Shown here: positions 1 through 5,093 of the stretch, piece after piece | Layout of the letters: every line of letters begins with the position of its first letter | Position numbering within the stretch: position 1 is the first letter of the stretch | Assembly: GCA_016874895.1 (NCBI GenBank) | Contig: VGSX01000259.1 | Coordinates: forward strand, 1-5,093 | From: Deltaproteobacteria bacterium | Lineage (GTDB): Bacteria > Desulfobacterota > Desulfobaccia > Desulfobaccales > Desulfobaccaceae | DNA length: 5,093 bases | Direction: 5' to 3' | The notes under the pieces: model-generated | Seen by the model: only the letters and a program-made list of their open reading frames with translations | The model's database searches: none | What the model was told of the DNA's origin: nothing | Translations under genes and position numbers: made by a program

Positions 1-137
1 CCGGAAAAAACTGCGACAAAATAACAATTGTATGAATTTTGACCCTGATTTTCTCTTACTAGCTTATTAAATTGAAAATGATTGCACTTGCATATATTTT
101 TTAAATTTGTCCGAAATACAACCCCCTTGTTTTTATT
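1..137. other. A+T-rich 3' flank of the activator gene
   Basis: This is the stretch beyond the activator's stop codon (TGA at 140-138 on the minus strand). It is strongly A+T-rich compared with the coding DNA. No open frame, tRNA or convincing intrinsic terminator is visible. The best inverted repeats (ACAA/TTGT around 119-129 and TGCA/TGCA around 83-92) have 4-bp stems. No GG-N10-GC sigma-54 promoter was found. It may hold control sequences for a gene beyond the left edge, but I cannot support one. Confidence 0.4.
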
Positions 138-2426
138 TCACACAATGGAGGCGTTCGGTTCCAGATTATAGCGGCGGATTTTGCTATAGAGGGTGCTGCG
201 GCTGAGCTTCAGGCGGCGGGCGGCGTCGTGCTTGTTCCAGTTGGCTTCTTTGAGCACTCGCAGGATGAGGCGCCGTTCCTGCTCCACCAGGGAGGTGGAG
301 GAGGTTTCCTCGGATTTGTCCTTGAGGAAGCGGGGCAGGTGCTTGCGGCCGACGACGTCGGCCTGGCAGACGATGACCGCGTGGCTGACGGCATTTTCCA
401 GTTGCCGGACGTTGCCCGGCCAGTCGAAATCCATGAGCACCTGGAGGGTGTTGGGGGAAAAACGTTTGATCTGCTTGCCTTCCTTGCGGTTGAATTTTTC
501 CAGGAAGTGCTGGCACAGCAGGGGGATGTCTTCCTTGCGCTCCCGCAGGGCCGGCAGGGGGATGGCAATGACGTTGAGGCGGTAGTACAGATCTTCCCGG
601 AAACGGCCGGCATCGGCTTCTTTAAATAAATCCTTATTGGTGGCGGCCAGGACCCGGACGTCGGCCATGATGGTCTCTTCGCCCCCCACCCGCTCGAAGC
701 AGTGGTCCTGGAGGAAGCGCAGGAGCAGAATCTGCGTGGCCGGGGCGATATCGCCGATCTCATCCAGGAACAGGGTGCCCCCCTGGGCCCGTTCGATGCG
801 GCCTTTTTTCTGGCGGATGGCCCCGGTGAAGGCCCCTTTCTCGTGGCCGAAGAGTTCGCTCTCCAGCAGGGTGGGGGAGTAGGCGGAGCAGTTGGCCACG
901 ATGAAGGGACCCTTGCGCCGGTGGCTGCGTTCGTGGATGGCCCGGGCCACCAGCTCTTTGCCGGTGCCGTTTTCCCCGGTGATGAAAACCGTGGCGTCGG
1001 AGCCGGACACCAGGTCGATGAGCTCGTATACCTCCTGCATCTTGCCGCACTGGCCGATGATTTCCCCGTAGGAGGAGCGTTCCGTGACCTTCTGGCGCAG
1101 GAGCTTGATCTCGGCCTCCCGCAGCACCAGTTGATGGATGTAGCCGGAAATCTGGCCGAACAGGGCTTGAAAAAACCGCAGGTCCTCGGGGGCGTAGTCC
1201 TGCGCGGTATGCGACCCGAGGAAGAAAAAGCCGATGCACTGCTCCGGCGTGAGAAGAGGCAGCCCGAACCAGGAGGGGTAGGACGACACGGCCTGCCGCA
1301 TCTGGGGGGGCAGGAAATTATGCTGCGTCTTGGTAATGATCTGGCTGTCCTTGATTTTATCCAAATGGCCCACTAATTCCGCGGTGGCTGCCACTTTTTC
1401 CAGTTGCTGGAACAGACGCCCAGAGGGGGCGGCTACCTTGGGCTGGCAATCCTCCAGGGGAAGGAAGGAGTTCCTGCCGGAATCCAGGATGAGGAAAAGA
1501 GGATCTGCCTGGGAAAAGGTTTTCCGGGAAATATCCTGAATAAAATTGATGATTTCTCCGAGGGAACCCTTGGTGTGCACCTGCCGGGCGATCTCCAGGA
1601 GGGTTTCCAGCTGGCTCTGGGTCTTTTGCAGTTCCCAGGCCTGGGCCGCCAGGGTGTCTTTAGCGGCCCGGAGTTCCGTCTCCACCTGTTTAATCTGGGA
1701 GATATCGGTGACGATGCCGATGGAGCCGAAAAAGTCGTTCCCCACCATCAGGGGAGTGACGGAAATCATACAATTGACATGGGTCCCGTCCTGGCATGTC
1801 AGGCGGATTTCCTGGGCCAGGGCCTGACCCTGGCGGCTCTGGTTGAACTGGGCCCGGCCTTGGACCCGGGCTTCCTCATCCATGAGACTGCACAGGGTGC
1901 GGCCCAAAAACTCCTGGGGGGTGTAGCCCAACATCCGGGCCAGGCACTCGTTGGCAAAGGTGAAGCGGGCCTTGTAATCCAGGATGAAAATACCTTCCCG
2001 GGCCATTTCCACAATGGTGCGGTATTTTTCCTCCGAGGTCTTAAGCTGCATTTCCAGGCTCTTGCGTTCGGTGATGTCCTGGCTGTGCTCAAAGGCTTGG
2101 ATGATATTGCCCCAGGGGTCCTTGACGGGGTAGGAATGCACTTCAAAGTAACGCTGGCTGCCATCCGGCAGGGTGAGAAGCTTTTCTCGCACTCTGGCTT
2201 CCCCGGTGACAAAGACGTCCTTAACATGGCAGTCGTCGCAGAGTTCCTTGCGGTTATAGAGGACTTGGAAGCAGCGGCGGCCCAGGAGTTTTTCCGGGGG
2301 TTGCTGGAAGGTCGCGGCAAAGGCCGGATTGACCATCAGGATATGGTAGGCCTGGTCATAAATGACAAAGGGATCGGTGACGCTGTTGAAAATGCGGATC
2401 AGAGAAGCTTCAGTCTGCTGGGTCAT
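138..2426 (-). CDS. Sigma-54-dependent activator with PAS-PAS-GAF-like sensory region and Fis-type HTH
   Basis: A cytosolic one-component enhancer-binding protein that would use ATP hydrolysis to open sigma-54 RNA polymerase promoters in response to an unknown signal. Seen in the 762-residue product: PAS 1 about 8-120, with C52 and C63-x2-C66; PAS 2 about 130-248; a helical, probably coiled-coil linker about 248-280; a GAF-like region about 275-432; the AAA+ domain about 453-680; and a Fis-type HTH about 713-753. AAA+ motifs are intact: Walker A GENGTGKE (484-491), the sigma-54 contact loop GAFTGA (531-536), Walker B TLFLDEIGD (551-559), sensor I ATNKDL (595-600), the arginine-finger region GRFREDLYYRLN (607-618) and WPGNVRQLENA (669-679). 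There is no receiver domain and no transmembrane segment, so it is not a classic response regulator. I chose the ATG at 2426 over the one at 2432 because AAGGA lies 9 nt upstream of the former but only 3 nt from the latter. The family is certain. The signal and target genes are unknown. Confidence 0.95.
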   Translation of the reverse strand: MTQQTEASLIRIFNSVTDPFVIYDQAYHILMVNPAFAATFQQPPEKLLGRRCFQVLYNRKELCDDCHVKDVFVTGEARVREKLLTLPDGSQRYFEVHSYPVKDPWGNIIQAFEHSQDITERKSLEMQLKTSEEKYRTIVEMAREGIFILDYKARFTFANECLARMLGYTPQEFLGRTLCSLMDEEARVQGRAQFNQSRQGQALAQEIRLTCQDGTHVNCMISVTPLMVGNDFFGSIGIVTDISQIKQVETELRAAKDTLAAQAWELQKTQSQLETLLEIARQVHTKGSLGEIINFIQDISRKTFSQADPLFLILDSGRNSFLPLEDCQPKVAAPSGRLFQQLEKVAATAELVGHLDKIKDSQIITKTQHNFLPPQMRQAVSSYPSWFGLPLLTPEQCIGFFFLGSHTAQDYAPEDLRFFQALFGQISGYIHQLVLREAEIKLLRQKVTERSSYGEIIGQCGKMQEVYELIDLVSGSDATVFITGENGTGKELVARAIHERSHRRKGPFIVANCSAYSPTLLESELFGHEKGAFTGAIRQKKGRIERAQGGTLFLDEIGDIAPATQILLLRFLQDHCFERVGGEETIMADVRVLAATNKDLFKEADAGRFREDLYYRLNVIAIPLPALRERKEDIPLLCQHFLEKFNRKEGKQIKRFSPNTLQVLMDFDWPGNVRQLENAVSHAVIVCQADVVGRKHLPRFLKDKSEETSSTSLVEQERRLILRVLKEANWNKHDAARRLKLSRSTLYSKIRRYNLEPNASIV

Positions 2427-2572
2427 ACACATTCTTCCTTATAGAACGCCAATACCTGGCGGCAGCGTGGCGAAACCCAGACTTCCATGTGGGGGTAAGG
2501 ACACAGCGCGAATCGGCAGCGGATGCAGAGAGCAGCGGCACAATGTGGCGAATAATTATTGCATGTAACTAA
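2423..2572 (-). pseudogene. Possible cysteine-rich mini-protein overlapping the activator start (start codon missing)
   Basis: This is an open stretch of 49 sense codons after an in-frame TAG (2575-2573). It contains seven cysteines: C16-x2-C19-x4-C24, then C37 and C48, plus C4 and C11, numbered from the first codon after the TAG. The core reads CIRCRFALCPYPH and the end reads RQVLAFYKEECV. Such spacing would suit a zinc or Fe-S ligand set, but that is inference and I do not recognise a family. Its TGA overlaps the activator's ATG as ATGA, the usual sign of translational coupling, and the activator's ribosome-binding site lies inside its last codons. The problem is the start: no in-frame ATG, GTG or TTG occurs before ATG 2488, which would leave only 21 residues (2423-2488). 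An ATG at 2564, with GGAG 11 nt upstream, is one frame off and reaches TAA after two codons. It may be frameshifted, decayed, read with a rare start, or simply chance. Confidence 0.35.
2434..2440 (-). promoter_or_regulatory. Ribosome-binding site deciding the activator start
   Basis: On the minus strand this reads AAGGAAG. AAGGA is followed by 9 nt before ATG 2426 but by only 3 nt before ATG 2432, so the second ATG is the better start and the protein begins MTQQTEAS. The site lies inside the last codons of the upstream cysteine-rich frame, so ribosomes finishing that frame would sit next to it. Confidence 0.6.
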
Positions 2573-2622
2573 CTACTCCAATAAACGAAGATTTTATTGC
2601 TTTAGGGGTCATTTTTTATACT

Positions 2623-2652
2623 ATCTTAGCATGAAAGCCCAAGCGCTGTCAA
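2623..2652 (-). promoter_or_regulatory. Candidate sigma-70 promoter for the minus-strand unit
   Basis: On the minus strand there is a perfect TTGACA at 2652-2647, an 18-bp spacer, and TAAGAT at 2628-2623, which matches TATAAT at four of six positions. Transcription would start near 2616 and first cover the cysteine-rich frame, then the activator. The surrounding DNA is A+T-rich. This suggests that the activator is transcribed by the housekeeping sigma factor and not by sigma-54. The prediction rests only on sequence match and spacing. Confidence 0.45.
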
Positions 2653-2684
2653 AAGAGAAATGATATTATGGTAGAAAAAAATAG

Positions 2685-2705
2685 GCTTTCAGCAGTCAGC
2701 TTTCA
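2685..2705. repeat. Three-unit heptamer direct repeat
   Basis: Three adjacent 7-nt units read GCTTTCA, GCAGTCA, GCTTTCA, followed by GCA. The units share the frame G-C-n-n-T-C-A. This resembles the heptamer array downstream of cca (GTGGTCA units), which also ends each unit in TCA. With only three units, one of them divergent, chance cannot be excluded. Confidence 0.5.
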
Positions 2706-2766
2706 GCAAAAACAATAGTGCAGCCCGTGGCCGCCGGAAATGGCGTGTTCGGCCGGCCCAATAATT

Positions 2767-2793
2767 GTAGGGGCGGGGTAACCCCGCCCCTAC
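2767..2793. repeat. REP-like perfect palindrome
   Basis: The left arm GTAGGGGCGGGGT (2767-2779) and the right arm ACCCCGCCCCTAC (2781-2793) are perfect reverse complements around a single central A. G+C-rich palindromes beginning GTAGGGGC are, to my knowledge, a common dispersed intergenic repeat in several bacterial phyla, and some such REP elements are mobilised by REP-associated tyrosine transposases (TnpA_REP). No transposase is present here. There is no T-run after the right arm on either strand, so it does not look like an intrinsic terminator. As RNA it could form a strong hairpin just upstream of the cca start. Confidence 0.75.
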
Positions 2794-2850
2794 GACATAA
2801 TGTGTCTTTCCAGGGGGAAGCCAAAATCAGCCATAACGGTTTCAAGAGAT

Positions 2851-4320
2851 ATGACAGACACTATAGTGAAAAACGATAACCTGGCTGGTCGGGCCAGGCA
2901 GCTGGCTCGGCTGCGCCCCCTGCAGGTCCTGGCGGAGCTGGCCGGGGTTAAAAAGATTCAGGTTTATCTGGTGGGCGGCACGGTGCGGGAGCTCCTCCTG
3001 GGCCGGGAGATTCACGACCTGGACCTGGCGGTGAACCGGGATGCCCTGGGATCGGCCCGGGAGCTGGCCCAAGCCCTGGAAGGGACTTTTGTTCTGCTGG
3101 ATGAGGCGCAACGGGCCGCCCGGGTGGTCTGGCAGGGCCAGGAACTGGACCTGACGGAGTTTCGGGCCCCGGACCTGGCCGGAGATCTCCACAAACGGGA
3201 CTTCACCCTTAACGCCCTGGCCATGGACCTGCAGGCGATCTTTAGGGACCAGGAACCGGCTATCATCGACCCCTGGGGGGGACGGCAAGACCTGGCCGCA
3301 AAGCGGCTCCAGGTGCTGCGGCCCGAAAATTTCCGGGAGGACCCCGTGCGCCTGCTCCGGGCCTTTCGGTTTGCGGCCACGCATGGTTTTATTCTGACTC
3401 CGGAGGTGCAGGCCGTCATCCGGCAGTACGGTCCGGCCATCTGCGATATGCCCGGTGAAAGGCTGCACCAGGAATTATTCCGGCTGCTGGCGGCCCCCCG
3501 GGCTTATCCGGCAGTGCAGCAGATGGCGGACTTGGGGTTTCTGGGCCGGATTTTCCCGGAGCTGGAAGACATGAAAGGAGTGGCGCAGAACGGCTACCAC
3601 CACCTGGATGTGTTCGAGCATTCCCTCCTGGCCCTGTCCAAGCTGGAAGATGTCCTGGCCGCGCCGGAGGCTTATTTCAAGCACACCGCCACCTACGTGG
3701 CCGATTATGCCCGGCAGGGAAAAAAGGCGGTCCTGGTGAAACTGGCCGCCCTGTTCCACGACGTCGGCAAGCCTCCTACCCAGGAATACCGGGAGGATCA
3801 AGAACGCTACACCTTTTATCACCATGAGCGGCTGGGTGCGGCCATTTTTCAGGCCGCGGCGGCCCGCCTGCGTTGTTCCCAGGACGAGACCCGGACAGTG
3901 AGCCGCCTGATAGAACTCCACCTGCGGCCTTTTCTCCTCCTGCCGGATTTCCGACAAGGAAAACTGACCCCGAGGGCAATGGGTCGGCTTGTCAAAGCGG
4001 CCCGCCCAGAACTGGCGGGCCTTTTCCTGCTGGCCCTGGCCGACAGCCTGGCCGGCCAGGGTCCCCTTAAACCCCCGGATTCGGAAGCCGTCCTGGCCGA
4101 CTTCTGCCATCAGGTCTATCTTTTTCTGAAAGAGCGCCTGGAGCCCCTGGAAGAGCGCCCCCGGCTTTTATCGGGGGACGATCTCATTAAAGAGCTCAAC
4201 CTGACGCCGGGGCCGGGCTTCCGGGACCTGCTGGCGGCGGTGGAAGAGGCGGCCTTGGTCGGAGAGATTTCTACCAGGGAGGAAGCCTTGCGACTGGTGC
4301 GGGGTCTGATAGAGACTTGA
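2851..4320 (+). CDS. cca: tRNA nucleotidyltransferase (CCA-adding family) with HD domain
   Basis: A cytosolic class II nucleotidyltransferase that adds or repairs the 3' CCA end of tRNAs. Numbered from ATG 2851 (489 residues), the head domain has VGGTVRELLLG (41-51) with the catalytic pair in HDLDL (D56, D58), KRDFTLNALA (115-124, the RRD-type motif), DPWGGRQDL (140-148) and EDPVRLLR (163-170), whose E163, D164 and R167 match the EDxxR nucleotide-selecting template. A C-terminal HD region follows: H257 in FEHSLL, FHDVGK (H303-D304), YHHERLGA (323-330) and H357. HD domains in this family act as metal-dependent phosphohydrolases. The start is uncertain. The frame opens at ATG 2800, which has no ribosome-binding site and sits beside the palindrome; ATG 2851 has only a close AAGAG, but homology begins soon after it. 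The gene ends in tandem stops, TGA then TAA. A CC-adding-only or poly(A) polymerase role cannot be excluded from sequence alone. Confidence 0.92.
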   Translation: MTDTIVKNDNLAGRARQLARLRPLQVLAELAGVKKIQVYLVGGTVRELLLGREIHDLDLAVNRDALGSARELAQALEGTFVLLDEAQRAARVVWQGQELDLTEFRAPDLAGDLHKRDFTLNALAMDLQAIFRDQEPAIIDPWGGRQDLAAKRLQVLRPENFREDPVRLLRAFRFAATHGFILTPEVQAVIRQYGPAICDMPGERLHQELFRLLAAPRAYPAVQQMADLGFLGRIFPELEDMKGVAQNGYHHLDVFEHSLLALSKLEDVLAAPEAYFKHTATYVADYARQGKKAVLVKLAALFHDVGKPPTQEYREDQERYTFYHHERLGAAIFQAAAARLRCSQDETRTVSRLIELHLRPFLLLPDFRQGKLTPRAMGRLVKAARPELAGLFLLALADSLAGQGPLKPPDSEAVLADFCHQVYLFLKERLEPLEERPRLLSGDDLIKELNLTPGPGFRDLLAAVEEAALVGEISTREEALRLVRGLIET

Positions 4321-4325
4321 TAAAA

Positions 4326-4353
4326 GTGGTCGGTGGTCAGTGGTCAGTGGTCA
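4326..4353. repeat. Four-unit GTGGTC(A/G) heptamer tandem repeat
   Basis: Four back-to-back 7-nt units lie 5 nt after the cca stop: GTGGTCG (4326-4332), then three identical GTGGTCA units (4333-4353). The array is in the non-coding spacer between cca and the aldolase. It has no inverted symmetry, so it is not a terminator. It may be a replication-slippage microsatellite or a member of a dispersed heptamer family. Confidence 0.85.
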
Positions 4354-4415
4354 GAAAATTACATCTGGTTTAGGCCCTGGTGGAAATTAAAGAAAGTAAT
4401 CGAGGAAAAGGAATT

Positions 4416-4419
4416 AAGG
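4416..4419 (+). promoter_or_regulatory. Ribosome-binding site for the class II aldolase
   Basis: AAGG lies 5 nt before ATG 4425, and an AAAAGGA lies further upstream at 4406-4412. These favour ATG 4425 over the in-frame GTG at 4380, whose extra 15 residues (MEIKESNRGKGIKAL) look like translated leader and fall outside the usual family start. Confidence 0.55.
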
Positions 4420-4424
4420 CATTG

Positions 4425-5087
4425 ATGACAAGGGAGCGAGCATTAGAACAGGAGATGGTGGCGGTCTGCCAGGCCCTGTACCGGCGGCAGTTACTGGCGG
4501 CCACGGATGGCAATGTCAGCGCCCGTTCAGGTAATAACCTGATTACCACCCCCAGCGGGGCGAACAAGGGATTCATCCGGGAGGCGGACCTGATTACGGT
4601 GGACCTGGATGGCCGGGTTCTGACCGGAACCGGGCAACCCACCACCGAGTTGTTGCTCCACCTGGAAGTTTACCGGACTCGGCCGGACGCCGGGGCAGTC
4701 ATCCATGCGCACCCGCCCATAGCCACCGCCTTCACGGTGGCCGGGGTCTCCTTGGCGGAGGCGGTGCTGCCGGAAGTCGTGCTGACCCTGGGGGCCATCC
4801 CCACGGCCCCCTACGCCACCACCGGGACCCCGGCCATGGCCGCAGCCGTCCGAGATCTACTACCTTATTATGACGCCATCCTCCTGGAGCAGCACGGCGC
4901 CCTGACGGTGGGGCGGGATCTGTGGGACGCTTACAACAAAATGGAAAAAGTGGAACATGCCGCCCTCACGGTCTGGCTGGCCCGGCAGTTGGGCCAGGCC
5001 CGGACCCTGCCGGACGCGGAAGTAGTGAAATTGACCCGACTGGGCATCGATAAGGGCTATCGGCCGCCTCTGGCCACCGAGTCTTAG
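4425..5087 (+). CDS. Class II aldolase/adducin-family protein (FucA-like)
   Basis: A zinc-dependent enzyme of the family that includes L-fuculose-1-phosphate aldolase, L-ribulose-5-phosphate 4-epimerase and methylthioribulose-1-phosphate dehydratase. The usual reaction is retro-aldol cleavage of a ketose 1-phosphate to DHAP plus an aldehyde. In the 220-residue product I see GNVSAR (29-34) and TPSG (42-45), both substrate-phosphate region motifs; PTTELLLH with acid/base E75; HAH with zinc ligands H94 and H96; and EQHGALTVG with the third zinc ligand H157. E. coli FucA uses E73, H92, H94 and H155, so all four residues are kept with a constant offset of two, and the length is close to that of FucA. 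It follows cca on the same strand after 104 bp, with no clear promoter of its own. The substrate is not readable from this gene. An orphan FucA, a 5-methylthioribulose- or 5-deoxyribulose-1-phosphate aldolase of purine-nucleoside salvage, or MtnB are all possible. Confidence 0.88.
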   Translation: MTRERALEQEMVAVCQALYRRQLLAATDGNVSARSGNNLITTPSGANKGFIREADLITVDLDGRVLTGTGQPTTELLLHLEVYRTRPDAGAVIHAHPPIATAFTVAGVSLAEAVLPEVVLTLGAIPTAPYATTGTPAMAAAVRDLLPYYDAILLEQHGALTVGRDLWDAYNKMEKVEHAALTVWLARQLGQARTLPDAEVVKLTRLGIDKGYRPPLATES

Positions 5088-5093
5088 GGGCAA

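Larger units (their letters stand above)
2573..2850. other. Divergent intergenic region
   Basis: This is the spacer between the minus-strand unit and the cca gene. It is A+T-rich from about 2580 to 2720, then strongly G+C-rich to about 2795. It holds the candidate minus-strand promoter, a three-unit heptamer repeat, an imperfect G+C-rich inverted repeat (about 2729-2758, including GGCCGGCC) and the perfect REP-type palindrome at 2767-2793. I found no convincing plus-strand promoter for cca and no tRNA or riboswitch. The plus-strand ATG at 2631 opens only 10 codons. Confidence 0.6.

Noticed and set aside
83..105. Possible terminator: TGCA-CT-TGCA followed by a T-rich run
   Set aside because: The stem is only 4 bp and A+T-rich, too weak for an intrinsic terminator, and it faces the plus direction where no gene ends nearby.
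1404..2444. A 346-codon open frame on the plus strand, antisense to the activator
   Set aside because: It lies wholly opposite a gene with intact PAS/AAA+/HTH motifs. Its translation shows no recognisable domain, and long antisense frames are expected in G+C-rich coding DNA.
2457..2471. GG-N10-GC spacing (TGGCGGCAGCGTGGCG) on the plus strand, resembling a sigma-54 -24/-12 site
   Set aside because: Only the invariant dinucleotides fit; the TGGCAC and TTGC context is absent. It lies inside the cysteine-rich frame, nearly 400 bp from the nearest plus-strand gene.
2551..2560. 10-bp perfect A+T palindrome AATAATTATT, a possible operator
   Set aside because: The symmetry does not extend into the flanks, and a 10-bp A/T-only palindrome in an A+T-rich spacer is easily found by chance.
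2631..2663. Short plus-strand frame beginning ATG AAA GCC
   Set aside because: It has only ten codons before TGA, no ribosome-binding site, and overlaps the candidate promoter on the other strand.
2729..2758. Imperfect G+C-rich inverted repeat (GGCCGCCG ... CGGCCGGCC)
   Set aside because: The pairing needs a bulge, no T-run follows, and the G+C-rich composition makes such matches common. I mention it only as part of the spacer.
3475..4110. A 211-codon minus-strand open frame inside cca (and similar ones at 2842-3468)
   Set aside because: It is a shadow of the clearly homologous cca frame. It has no domain motifs and no ribosome-binding site was noted.

Overview
The window carries three full-length protein genes in a divergent layout. 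On the minus strand is a sigma-54-dependent transcriptional activator with sensory PAS/PAS/GAF-like domains. On the plus strand are a tRNA nucleotidyltransferase (CCA-adding family with an HD domain) and a class II aldolase/adducin-family enzyme. Coding DNA is rich in G+C and the spacers are much more A+T-rich. The style of the regulator (PAS domain with a C-x2-C pair, GAF-like domain, AAA+, Fis-type HTH) suggests a Desulfobacterota ('deltaproteobacterial') anaerobe. That is an impression from the sequence and no search was run.

Layout: 1-137 is an A+T-rich flank with no gene recognised. 138-2426 (minus) is the sigma-54 activator. Immediately upstream of it, in the same direction, 2423-2572 (minus) is an open stretch that would encode a cysteine-rich mini-protein. 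Its TGA overlaps the activator's ATG (ATGA), but it has no conventional in-frame start at its beginning. Behind it is a plausible sigma-70 promoter (TTGACA, 18-bp spacer, TAAGAT). The divergent spacer, about 2573-2850, also holds a short heptamer repeat and a perfect 13+1+13 palindrome of the REP type. 2851-4320 (plus) is the CCA-adding enzyme, ended by a tandem TGA-TAA stop. A 104-bp spacer follows, containing four copies of a GTGGTC(A/G) heptamer. 4425-5087 (plus) is the class II aldolase.

Functionally, the two plus-strand genes look like a housekeeping tRNA-maturation gene followed by a sugar-phosphate enzyme, with no obvious shared pathway. The activator is an orphan one-component regulator: it has no receiver domain, no membrane segment and no target visible here. 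No transposase, CRISPR array, tRNA or rRNA was seen. The least ordinary element is the cysteine-rich open frame apparently coupled translationally to the activator. The repeats on both sides of the cca gene come second.
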